Assembly: GCF_024218795.1 (NCBI RefSeq)
Contig: NZ_CP100400.1
Coordinates: forward strand, 2,356,001-2,420,000
Length of the DNA: 64,000 nt
Origin: Halorussus aquaticus
Lineage (GTDB): Archaea > Halobacteriota > Halobacteria > Halobacteriales > Haladaptataceae
Direction: 5' to 3'
The translations under genes were made by a program, and so were the position numbers. The notes under the pieces are model-generated. The model saw only the letters and a list, made by a program, of their open reading frames with translations, had not been told where the DNA came from and made no database searches. Below are positions 56,581-64,000 of the stretch, piece by piece (the stretch's first letter is position 1; each line of letters starts with the position of its first letter).

Positions 56581-57513
56581 ATGGCAACGGAGAGTCGCGA
56601 CTCCGAGGCGGCACCGACCGACGCGGAGGGACCGTGGGCGCACGAACAGGCCGTCGTCGGCGACGTGCGACTCCACTACGTCGCGGCGGGCGACGAGGAC
56701 GACCCGCTGGTGGTCCTCCTCCACGGGTTCCCGGAGTTCTGGTACTCGTGGCGACACCAGATTCCGGCGCTGGCCGACGCCGGATACCGGGTCGTCGCGC
56801 CCGACATGCGGGGGTACAATCGGTCGGAGAAGCCCCACGGCGTCCGGAGTTACCGAACCGCGGAACTGGTCGGCGACGTGGTCGGTCTGGTCGAACACTT
56901 CGACCGTGAGCGCGCCCGCGTCGTCGGTCACGACTGGGGCGGCGTGGTGGCGTGGGAGACGGCGATTCGCCACCCCGAGGCGGTCTCCCAGTTGGGGGTC
57001 CTGAACGCGCCCCACCCCGAGCGGTATCGGCGGGAACTCCGGCGCAACCCCGAGCAGTGGAGTCGGTCGTCGTACGTCCTCTACTTCCAACTCCCGTGGC
57101 TTCCCGAGCGGACCCTCGGTGCCCGTAACTGTGCGGGTGTCGCGGAGATGTTCCGGGAGACGGCGGGACCCGACACCTTCAGCGAGACCGACCTCCGGCG
57201 GTATCGAGAGGCGGCGTGTCGGCCGGGCGCGCTCACGTCGGCCCTCGACTACTACCGGGCGTTCTTCCGCGAGAACCTGCGGCGGGAGGCGCGGAGACTG
57301 GTCGGCGGCGGACCCCCCGACCGCCGAGTCCGAGCGCCGACGCTCCTCGTCTGGGGCGAGCGCGACCCCGCGCTCGGCGTCGAACTGACGGAGGGACTGG
57401 AGCGGTGGGTCCCGGACCTCCGCGTCGAGCGACTGCCGGAGGCGACCCACTGGGTCCAGAACGACAACCCGGACGAGGTGTCGGACCTGCTGGTCGAGTT
57501 CTTCGAGGCGTGA
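56581..57513 (+). CDS. Epoxide hydrolase-like alpha/beta hydrolase
   Basis: A 310-residue enzyme. The oxyanion motif HGFPEFWYSWRHQ (49-61) and nucleophile Asp118 in VVGHDWGGVVAWE mark the epoxide hydrolase or haloalkane dehalogenase group. The acid is in WGERDPALG and the base in EATHWVQND. A helical cap of ~100 residues with Tyr/Trp lies between. It may detoxify epoxides or related compounds. Its end touches the convergent gene at 57515. Confidence 0.85.
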   Translation: MATESRDSEAAPTDAEGPWAHEQAVVGDVRLHYVAAGDEDDPLVVLLHGFPEFWYSWRHQIPALADAGYRVVAPDMRGYNRSEKPHGVRSYRTAELVGDVVGLVEHFDRERARVVGHDWGGVVAWETAIRHPEAVSQLGVLNAPHPERYRRELRRNPEQWSRSSYVLYFQLPWLPERTLGARNCAGVAEMFRETAGPDTFSETDLRRYREAACRPGALTSALDYYRAFFRENLRREARRLVGGGPPDRRVRAPTLLVWGERDPALGVELTEGLERWVPDLRVERLPEATHWVQNDNPDEVSDLLVEFFEA

Positions 57514-57514
57514 C

Positions 57515-58060
57515 TCACTCGGTCGTCCCTTCGGGGAGTCGGACAAGTTCCTCCGGGTTCTGGAACGCCCAGAGGACGAGGTCGCCTTCCAGTCGCTGAC
57601 TCCGAAGGAGTTCGTGGGCGGTTCCGCGGTCGATGTCGCCGATTATCTCGACCGCGGTCAGGAGTGCCTCCTGTGAGACGCCGAGGTCGCTCTGGTCGAT
57701 TTCGACGCCCTCGGGCGCTCGCACGCTCTCCAGCATGACTTCGACGTACTTCGGGAGGTCAGTGCTTCCCGCGAGTTGCTCGTGCCACGACGGGGGGTAG
57801 ATACTGACGTTCTCGTCGAGTTTGTAGAGTCGCTCGCCCGACTGCCACGTCCGGGCGTCGGTCAGGCGGTCGTCCAGCGAGGTCTGGAGGCGGTCGAGGT
57901 CGTACTCCAGTTCCTCGGCGTAGGCCTCCGTGAGGTCGCGGGGGACGCCGGGACCCTCGACCGGGTGGTGACGCTCGAGGAACCTGACCAGTTCCTTCGC
58001 CGTGAAGTACTCGTCGTGGTGGGAGAGACGTTCTACGAGGTCGGCATCGACGGCTGGCAT
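57515..58060 (-). CDS. Conserved haloarchaeal protein of unknown function
   Basis: A 181-residue acidic, largely helical cytoplasmic protein starting MPAVDADLVERLSHHDEYFTAKELVRFLERHHP. No catalytic motif is evident. The ATG at 58060 is the best start, since the upstream frame is low-complexity and non-coding. It ends 2 bp from the convergent hydrolase. Confidence 0.65.
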   Translation of the reverse strand: MPAVDADLVERLSHHDEYFTAKELVRFLERHHPVEGPGVPRDLTEAYAEELEYDLDRLQTSLDDRLTDARTWQSGERLYKLDENVSIYPPSWHEQLAGSTDLPKYVEVMLESVRAPEGVEIDQSDLGVSQEALLTAVEIIGDIDRGTAHELLRSQRLEGDLVLWAFQNPEELVRLPEGTTE

Positions 58061-58226
58061 ACCCACTCTGGCAACGGGGAGCGGGAAAAACGCCGCGTAA
58101 GGTTTCAGAGGGGTTGCGGCGATAGGGAACTGCTCGCGTCGCCGTCCTCGCGATTCGACCGCAGTTCCCTCGTCGCCGCCCTCCCGGTTCGACCGCAAAT
58201 CGCGGGTAGTCGTCGCCGACGCCGAC

Positions 58227-59408
58227 TCACTTCGCGGTGCTGACTATCTTCACCACGTCGCCCTCCTCCAGTTCGTAATCGTCGCTTATCTCGCGGTTGG
58301 TCTTGCCGTTGACGGCGTGGAGGTAGCCGTCGCCGATGTCGCTGTGGACCGCGTAGGCGAGGTCCTTGGGCGTCGAACCGCGGCGCAGGAGGAAGGCGTC
58401 GGGCAGGACGTTGCCCTTCGCGTCGGTCCACTTGGTCTCGTTCTGGACCGGGTAGGCCGTAATCCGGTCGAGCAAGTCGTACACCGCGTAGTTCAGCGAT
58501 TCCTGAACGCCCGTGCCGCCCCACTCCCGCATGACCTCCCGAATCTTCTCCAGTCCGGCCTGCTGGTCGTCGCTCAGGTCCCCGACTATCTCGAAGTCGT
58601 CGTCGCCGGGGTCGTAGTCGATAGCGCCCGCCTTCTCGGCCTGTCGGAGCGCCAGTTCGCCCTCCGCGGTGGCCGGGATGACTGGCTTGCCGGTCTCCTT
58701 CAGGCGCTCGATGTTCTCGGGCGGTGCGACGTCGGCCTTGTTCGCCACGAGGATGATGGGCTTCGTCCGGGCGCGCACGTCGCGGGCCAGTGCCTCGCGG
58801 TGGTCGTCGGTCCACTGGATGGGGTCCTCGGGGTAGTCGAGTTCCCGGAGACTGGCGGCCACGTCGGCCTCCGTCGCGCCGAACCCGGTCAGCATGTCGG
58901 CCAGCGCGTCGTCGATGTCGAAGTCGGGCGACCGCGACTTGCGCTCGACGCTCTCCCAGTTGCGCTCGACGATGCTGGCGAGCCACTGGTCCATCTCCTC
59001 CTCGATGAAGTCCACCTCCTCGACGGGGTCGTAGCTCCCGATTTCGACGGGTTCGCCCTCCTCGTTGGTGCCGCCGGAGGCGTCCACGACGTTGACGATG
59101 GCGTCGGCGTTGGTCAACTCGTCGAGGAACTGGTTGCCGAGGCCCCGGCCCTCGTGCGCGCCGGGGACGAGTCCGGCCACGTCGAGCAGCTCGATGGGGA
59201 CGTAGCGCTTGCCCTCGTGGCAGTTCTCGTCGCCGCAGCGCTCGTCGCGTTCGAGGCAGGGACACTCCGTCCGGACGTGGCTGACGCCGCGGTTGGCGTC
59301 GATGGTCGTGAACGGGTAGTTGGCCACGTCCACGTCGGCCATCGTCGCGGCCTTGTAGAAGGTGGACTTGCCCGCGTTGGGCTTGCCCGCCAAGGCGATG
59401 GAAATCAT
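58227..59408 (-). CDS. Obg/YchF-type GTP-binding protein with TGS domain
   Basis: A 393-residue GTPase. The G1 motif is GKPNAGKST (8-16). G3-like [23 protein letters not shown] and the NKAD motif (VANKADVAP) follow. The archaeal-type insertion with cysteines [15 protein letters not shown] sits in the G domain. The C-terminal TGS domain covers [38 protein letters not shown]. Members act in ribosome function or stress response. The ATG at 59408 starts [10 protein letters not shown]. It is divergent from dodecin. Confidence 0.9.
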   Translation of the reverse strand: MISIALAGKPNAGKSTFYKAATMADVDVANYPFTTIDANRGVSHVRTECPCLERDERCGDENCHEGKRYVPIELLDVAGLVPGAHEGRGLGNQFLDELTNADAIVNVVDASGGTNEEGEPVEIGSYDPVEEVDFIEEEMDQWLASIVERNWESVERKSRSPDFDIDDALADMLTGFGATEADVAASLRELDYPEDPIQWTDDHREALARDVRARTKPIILVANKADVAPPENIERLKETGKPVIPATAEGELALRQAEKAGAIDYDPGDDDFEIVGDLSDDQQAGLEKIREVMREWGGTGVQESLNYAVYDLLDRITAYPVQNETKWTDAKGNVLPDAFLLRRGSTPKDLAYAVHSDIGDGYLHAVNGKTNREISDDYELEEGDVVKIVSTAK

Positions 59409-59563
59409 GCGAGAGACTACCGGCGTGTCGGGGATTTGCCTTTCGGTTCCGCGGATTCGTCGGCCAAAGCGGAGGCGCGGAACCGGCGTCGAAGCGACGC
59501 GGAGTCTCGAAGCGGCGGTTGGCCACAAGACGCTACACGAGTCGCGTCGTACCGCCTGTGGCC

Positions 59564-59779
59564 ATGACCGCAGTGAAAATCGTCAAGATAACCGGTTCGG
59601 CGGAGGAATCGTGGCAGGCCGCCGCCGAGGAGGCGTTTCGCGAGGCCAGCAAGACCATCGACGACATCTCCGGGGTCGAAGTCGAGGACTGGACCGCAGA
59701 CGTCGAAGACGGCGAGATTTCGGAGTACCGCGCGACCGTCGAGGTGGCGTTCCCGGTCCACGACCAACAGCGCCAGTAG
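59564..59779 (+). CDS. Dodecin (flavin-storage protein)
   Basis: A 71-residue protein with the short beta-alpha-beta-beta dodecin fold (VKIVKITGSAEESWQAAAEEA ... VEVEDWTADVEDGEISEYRATVEVAFPV). Halophilic dodecins form dodecamers that stack flavins between Trp residues; Trp43 in VEDWTA is the probable stacking residue. ATG 59564 is chosen over ATG 59519, which has a non-coding extension. It stores riboflavin or lumichrome and protects against photo-damage. Confidence 0.9.
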   Translation: MTAVKIVKITGSAEESWQAAAEEAFREASKTIDDISGVEVEDWTADVEDGEISEYRATVEVAFPVHDQQRQ

Positions 59780-59886
59780 AATCAGTAAATAGACCCGTCT
59801 TTTCGGTAGAGTTCGGACTCTCGCCCGGACCGGAACTCGTCCGATACGGACTACTCGAAATATCCCCGGGAGTGCGGAGGTCCCGG

Positions 59887-62040
59887 TCAGCCGCTCGTCG
59901 TCTGGTTTCCAGCAGTCGTAGTCGCCTCCTCTTCAGTCGTCGTGGTCCCTTCCGCGTCGGTTGCCGTGGTCGTCTCCTCGGCGGGAGTCGTCTCGGTCGC
60001 TTCACCCCCGCCCGTCATCTCCTCGGGGGTGTAGACGTAGAGGCAGTCGTTGGGGAACGACCGGCCGTACTGGTCGGCGTCCTCGCAGCAGAGGACTCGC
60101 CCATCGTCCATCACGAACACGTTGTCGATGTTCAGCAGGGCGTCGTTGGCGACGTCGGCCGGGTCGGTCGCGTCCGGGCCGACGATAACGGGTTCCAGCG
60201 TCGAGATGTCGTAGTCGTCTTCGAGTTCCGCCCGGTAGACGAGACCGCCGTCCACCCGGTCGAGGTCGACGTCGCCCGCTTCGTCGGACATCCCGTCGTT
60301 GACCTCCGAGACGCCGACGTAGACGTAGTCGCCGGGTTCCGCGCCGTCCCTGCTGTCGATGCCCTCGCTCTTGCGGAACTCGACGGTCGCGCCGATCTCC
60401 TTGGCGGCCGCGCGGGTTTCGAGGAAGGGGACGCGCCGGAGTTCCTCGTCCACGTTGCTCGGTCCGTTCTGCTCGTACTGTCGCGCCCACCGGACGACGT
60501 CCTCGTCCGGGACGTAGTTCTGGTTCCCCTGTTGCACGACGGTCTTGTCGGCCTCCTCCAGCGCCTTCTGGACGTCCTCCTGCCAGTCCGTGTCGGCGTG
60601 GGTTTCGAGGTAGTCCACCTGATCGACGTCGTCGTACTCGGCTATCCACGACTCGACCTCCGCGTTGGTCGCGCTCCCCATCTCCAGCCACTCGACTTCG
60701 AGCGGAACCTCGGCGGGCGGGTTGTCCGCGGCGGCCTGCTGGTTGGTCACGTTCGCGGCGTAGAGGGTCCCCGAGAGGTTCATCGGGTCGTCGTAGCTCG
60801 GAATCGGCTGGTCGGCCACGAACTTGTACAGCCCCTTGTTGTCGCCGTCCGAGGTGAGGTACACCGTCTTCTCGTCGGCCTGCACGTCGGGGCACTCCCA
60901 CGCCGCCCGGCCCATCACGTGGTACTTCACTGGCTGGGGCGTCTCGGCGGTCGGCTGCCGGAAATCGACGATGCGGCCGTATCGGTACGGGTTCGGGTAC
61001 GGACTCCCGACGGGACGCAGACTCGTCTCCGGGTCCACGTCGTCCGCCAGTTCCTCGTTCTCGTCGGCGGCGTCGGCACCGAGGTAGTACGCCTGTATCT
61101 CCAGACCCGCCAGCGCCCAGTACCCTTGGACGAACCACGCGTCGTCCCCGTAGTACTTCTCGACGGCCTCCTGAATGTCGCTGGGGTTCGGCCGATTGTA
61201 GAACTGGGCCGCGCCCCGGTGGTCCGGTCCCTCCGAGTCGCCGACGACGTCGCTCACGGTGGTCGTCAGCGCGACCCGCGGGTGGGCGTAGTCTTCCTCG
61301 GCCGAGAGGTACGTTCCCCACGGGCTGAGGTCGCCGTAGCAGTTGATTCGGGTCCCGCCGATGCTCCGCAACGCCTCGGTGTTGGCGAGGTTGACCGCGT
61401 TCTCGAGGTCGGCCTCCCACCGCCCCTGCCCCTTCCGACTGACGGGGATGCGGGTCACGTTGCCCGGACTCTCCTCCCAGTTGGTGAAGAGGTAGCCCCG
61501 GGTCTCGGCCTCGTTGGTCGGCACCAGTCGGTTACAGTCCGGGTTGTACCCGAAGTTGCCGTACCGAGCGCCGGGGTACTCCTCGACAGCGAGGTCGTCG
61601 GGCGTGACCGGCATGCCGAGCGTCCCGTTGCCGCCGATGTTGTCGCCCTCCTGCGCCAGCAGTTCGTAGGTTCCACCGGCGACGCGGACCTGACCTTGGG
61701 CCTCCTTCGAGGTGGGGACGCCGAGTACGTCGAACTCGCTGCCCTCGCTGAAGTTGTACCCCCGCACGTACCCGATACCGGCCTTGTTGAACGGTGCCGG
61801 GTTCTTCCGACTCGGATGCTGCAGGCTGAAGAACAGCGTCCCGTTCGCGCTGACCTCGGGTCCCGTCACTTCCGCCCCCAGCGCCGTCGTCGCGAATCGT
61901 TTTATCTCCCCCTTCACGTGCGGCGCCTTCGGCGTGTCCGCGTCCTCGTCTTGGGCGACCCCGGACGCGGCGGACACGCTGGCACCTAACGTCGCTGCGA
62001 CCGACGTGGCCATCAGCTTTCGTCGAGTGAACTCGACCAT
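59887..62040 (-). CDS. PhoX-like Tat-exported phosphatase (DUF839)
   Basis: A 717-residue secreted protein. The Tat motif FTRRKLMATSVAATLG is followed by a large DUF839/PhoX-type beta-propeller with blades such as YNFSEGSEFDVLG and GTRINCYGDLSPWGTYLSAEEDY. PhoX enzymes are calcium/iron phosphatases that release phosphate from organic esters. The last ~30 residues are Thr/Glu-rich and may be glycosylated. An AT-rich promoter with an inverted repeat lies upstream. Confidence 0.85.
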   Translation of the reverse strand: MVEFTRRKLMATSVAATLGASVSAASGVAQDEDADTPKAPHVKGEIKRFATTALGAEVTGPEVSANGTLFFSLQHPSRKNPAPFNKAGIGYVRGYNFSEGSEFDVLGVPTSKEAQGQVRVAGGTYELLAQEGDNIGGNGTLGMPVTPDDLAVEEYPGARYGNFGYNPDCNRLVPTNEAETRGYLFTNWEESPGNVTRIPVSRKGQGRWEADLENAVNLANTEALRSIGGTRINCYGDLSPWGTYLSAEEDYAHPRVALTTTVSDVVGDSEGPDHRGAAQFYNRPNPSDIQEAVEKYYGDDAWFVQGYWALAGLEIQAYYLGADAADENEELADDVDPETSLRPVGSPYPNPYRYGRIVDFRQPTAETPQPVKYHVMGRAAWECPDVQADEKTVYLTSDGDNKGLYKFVADQPIPSYDDPMNLSGTLYAANVTNQQAAADNPPAEVPLEVEWLEMGSATNAEVESWIAEYDDVDQVDYLETHADTDWQEDVQKALEEADKTVVQQGNQNYVPDEDVVRWARQYEQNGPSNVDEELRRVPFLETRAAAKEIGATVEFRKSEGIDSRDGAEPGDYVYVGVSEVNDGMSDEAGDVDLDRVDGGLVYRAELEDDYDISTLEPVIVGPDATDPADVANDALLNIDNVFVMDDGRVLCCEDADQYGRSFPNDCLYVYTPEEMTGGGEATETTPAEETTTATDAEGTTTTEEEATTTAGNQTTSG

Positions 62041-62066
62041 GCGGCGTCAACTCTCGACGTGCCGTT

Positions 62067-62079
62067 GAAAATAATTTTC
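62067..62079 (-). promoter_or_regulatory. GAAAAT-A-ATTTTC repeat at the PhoX promoter
   Basis: A perfect inverted repeat of 6-bp arms overlaps the minus-strand TATA element about 30 nt before the ATG at 62040. It may be a regulator site; AT-rich palindromes can also arise by chance. Confidence 0.35.
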
Positions 62080-62262
62080 TAGTAGCAACCAATACGTCTC
62101 CGGAGAAAATGAACTGCGACGGCGCTTCGGTAGAGGCTCCCGACTCCCGGTTCGCTCGGTGCCGGACCTCGTTGCCGATACAGAACAGATTCCTCACTGA
62201 CGTGTCTGCGATTTGCGAGCTATCAGTACCCGTCGGCCCGGGGAGGCAGGCGACGCCGGGCG

Positions 62263-62691
62263 TCACTCCATGTCGCGCTCCGCGACGCCCTCGCGTATCT
62301 CCTCGGCCCGGTCGCGGACCCACGAGACGTACCGGTCTATCTTCGTGGGTTTGACGCCGTAGAACGACGCCATCCAGTTGCGGTCGATGCCGGGTCGCGT
62401 GAGGAAGTACGCCGCCATGGTGTCCTTCCCGGCTTGGATGACCTCCGGCGGAACGCCGCGCTCGCCGGTCCCCTCCTCCTGAAACCCGTTGGTATCGAAG
62501 TAGACGTCGGCGTAGAGTTCGGCGGTGTCCGGGTCGTCGAACTCCGCGCCGACGTGTTCGGGGGCCTCGAATCGGTATCGAGCGCCGGGGTCGCCCGGTC
62601 GTTCCACCGCGACGATGCGCACGTCCAGAACGTAGTCCCTGTACACCGACCGTTCGCCGTCACTGGCGTCTGGTTGCTCTGATTCTGCCAT
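62263..62691 (-). CDS. Conserved haloarchaeal protein with C-terminal helical motif
   Basis: A 142-residue acidic protein. The N-terminus is polar; the middle has FDDPDTAELYADVYFDTNGFQEEG; the C-terminal RNWMASFYGVKPTKIDRYVSWVRDRAEEI may be a helix-turn-helix. The function is unknown. The ATG at 62691 is the first useful start. Confidence 0.6.
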   Translation of the reverse strand: MAESEQPDASDGERSVYRDYVLDVRIVAVERPGDPGARYRFEAPEHVGAEFDDPDTAELYADVYFDTNGFQEEGTGERGVPPEVIQAGKDTMAAYFLTRPGIDRNWMASFYGVKPTKIDRYVSWVRDRAEEIREGVAERDME

Positions 62692-62843
62692 GGTTCGGCT
62701 ATCGTTGGCTCCCCCATCGCGGAGGTGACTGCCGACGATTCGCGCCGTCGGTCGGGAACCACGTACGACGGCCCGGATGTTGAGCGTATCGGTTGTCCGA
62801 GTAGAAACGGACGTAGAAGTGCGGCACGAGGCTCTCCGACCGG

Positions 62844-63575
62844 TTACAGTTCCACGGCCATCATCACTTCGTCCACGTAGTCGTCGTCTATCTTGTAGTG
62901 GTTCTCGCGGACCGCCTCGGTCTCCCAGCCGTGTTCCTCGAGGAAGGCGATGGCGTCGTCGTTCGCGGAGGGGACGCTCTGGTAGACCTTCTCGTACCCA
63001 TTCGACGCCGCCCACTCCAGACCGCGTTCGAGCAGGTGGCTCCCGACGCCGTGGCCGCGGTAGTCGGCCAGCACGCCGACGGTCAGTTCGGCGGTGTGGG
63101 CCAACTTGTCGAGTTCCGGCGCGTAGAGGTGGACCCAGCCCACGACTTCGTCTCCGACCGTAGCGACGAAGAACATCCGGGACTCTATCTCGTTGTGTCT
63201 GAGCAGGGCCTCGTCGTGGTCTATCTCGTCGGCGACGCTCTCGGCGACGATGTAGCTCCCCTGCTCGGCGACCCGGCGTATCGCGCCGACGATGCCCGAG
63301 AGGTCCTCCTGTCGCGCGGGTCGGATGACGAACTCGAAGTCGTCCACGTCGTACTCCTCGGCGGCACCCTCGTCGAACGAGGCCCGCAACTTCCCGTCGC
63401 GCTCCTCCAGATAGCCGTCGCGTTTCAGGATGGCGACGTGGTGGCGGAAGCCGCCGGGGTCTATGTGGAGTCGGTCGCGCACGTCCGCGGCGTCCACCGC
63501 GCCGTGGCTCTCGACGTACTCGTAGACGCGTTTGCGGTCCTCGTGTTCGAACTCGATGGCCTCCGAAAACTCCAT
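62844..63575 (-). CDS. Winged-helix GNAT acetyltransferase fusion
   Basis: A 243-residue protein. Residues ~10-65 form a winged-helix DNA-binding domain (DRKRVYEYVESHGAVDAADVRDRLHIDPGGFRHHVAILKRDGYLEE). Residues ~85-243 form a GNAT acetyltransferase with the acetyl-CoA motif VLADYRGHGVGSHLLERGLEWA. The joining of DNA-binding and acetyltransferase parts suggests a regulator whose activity depends on acetyl-CoA or on acetylation. The ATG at 63575 (MEFSEAIEF) is preferred. A TATA-like TTAATT lies ~32 nt upstream. Confidence 0.85.
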   Translation of the reverse strand: MEFSEAIEFEHEDRKRVYEYVESHGAVDAADVRDRLHIDPGGFRHHVAILKRDGYLEERDGKLRASFDEGAAEEYDVDDFEFVIRPARQEDLSGIVGAIRRVAEQGSYIVAESVADEIDHDEALLRHNEIESRMFFVATVGDEVVGWVHLYAPELDKLAHTAELTVGVLADYRGHGVGSHLLERGLEWAASNGYEKVYQSVPSANDDAIAFLEEHGWETEAVRENHYKIDDDYVDEVMMAVEL

Positions 63576-63684
63576 GGTTAATGATAACACACTCCGAGGT
63601 CACTTAATTGTTTCTCGCTGTTGACCCGCGTATCGGGCGTCTGTCCGGTCGTTCACCGCGGTGCGACCCGGCCGATCCGGCGAT

Positions 63685-64000
63685 CTACTCGCGCGTTCTC
63701 CAGTGGACCGTCCGGTCGCGCTCCGGCACGCCCGTCAGGAGTCGAGCGCTCTCGACCACGTCCCGGGTCTCGACGACTGCCTCGGCCACCTCGCGCATCG
63801 TGAACTCGGCATCTATCTCGCGGCCGTGACACCGGGCGTAGAGTTCGAGCCAATCGTTGGCGGCCCGCTCCAGACTGTCCATCTCCTCGGCGTCGAGGGG
63901 GGCGAACTCGCCGGTCCGGGCCTCGACGTACACCGACACCGCGTCGCCGACGCCGTCGCGGAGGTAGCGCAGTGCGCGCTCTCCGTCGGGCGGGTCAGCG
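63685..64000 (-). CDS. Partial gene at the right edge, unknown family
   Basis: The frame is open from the TAG at 63685 to the window edge, so the start is missing. The visible ~104 residues include YLRDGVGDAVSVYVEART followed by helices such as MDSLERAANDWLELYARCHGRE and EFTMREVAEAVVETRDVVE. An internal GTG at 63939 is possible but the coding pattern continues past it. No family could be named. Confidence 0.55.
   Translation of the reverse strand, partial: ADPPDGERALRYLRDGVGDAVSVYVEARTGEFAPLDAEEMDSLERAANDWLELYARCHGREIDAEFTMREVAEAVVETRDVVESARLLTGVPERDRTVHWRTRE

Noticed and set aside
62109..62354. Open frame on the plus strand in the gap after the PhoX-like start.
   Set aside because: It overlaps the conserved minus-strand gene and has no recognisable protein features.

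Overview
The window is a piece of a haloarchaeal (class Halobacteria) chromosome. GC content is high with a strong G/C bias at third codon positions. Predicted proteins are very acidic, many exported proteins start with twin-arginine (Tat) signals, and AT-rich TATA elements lie about 25-30 nt from start codons, as expected for leaderless transcripts. The gene set is archaeal: ribosomal protein S3Ae, archaetidylserine synthase, topoisomerase VI, ATP-dependent DNA ligase, archaeal RibL, proteasome beta subunit, JAMM protease, halocyanin and dodecin. The genus cannot be fixed from the sequence alone. I found no rRNA, tRNA, CRISPR array, insertion sequence, integrase or replication origin.

Layout. 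0-5 kb: end of rps3ae, an AT-richer LolA-like gene, a halocyanin lipoprotein, a flavin-type oxidase, pssA, a HEAT-repeat protein and a small zinc-ribbon protein. 5-17 kb: a membrane-anchored phospholipase D-like protein, a DHH/RecJ-like nuclease, a JAMM protease next to ribL, a PQQ-type beta-propeller with PKD domain, NDH-2, an HTH regulator, a sugar epimerase, arginase and a HAD hydrolase. 17.5-34 kb: gyrB-gyrA on the minus strand and top6B-top6A on the plus strand, separated by about 8.5 kb. That gap holds MscS, a sequon-rich secreted protein, an ABC importer split between two convergent pairs, a membrane protein and a Tat-exported Cys-containing protein. 34-49 kb: zinc-ribbon proteins, a second Tat-exported and very Cys-rich protein, an alpha/beta hydrolase, an MBL hydrolase, a methyltransferase with an acidic insert, a CaCA exchanger, DNA ligase, a CopD-like membrane operon, a GCS2-like ligase, a Tat propeller/membrane pair and psmB. 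49-64 kb: a DUF555 protein, an XRE-CBS regulator, a Tat-exported M23 peptidase, an aminotransferase, a UbiA prenyltransferase, a tandem pair of secreted DUF7282-type proteins, a ParB-like protein, an epoxide hydrolase-like enzyme, a YchF/Obg-type GTPase, dodecin, a PhoX-like phosphatase, an HTH-GNAT fusion and a partial gene at the right edge.

Most genes are monocistronic or in pairs. Clear translational couplings (ATGA or short overlaps) are top6B/top6A, the substrate-binding protein/permease pair, the CopD-like pair and the propeller/membrane pair. The main sequence-level signal beyond the genes is a set of short perfect inverted repeats placed on or beside TATA boxes or just before starts. 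The strongest case is TCGTTC-N6-GAACGA, found at the same distance upstream of both tandem DUF7282 paralogues. Other candidates precede an HTH regulator, an XRE-CBS regulator, the ABC ATPase, PhoX and several membrane proteins. The most novel-looking genes are the two Tat-exported Cys-rich proteins flanking the topoisomerase VI block. No single region looks like a complete new defence or metabolic island.
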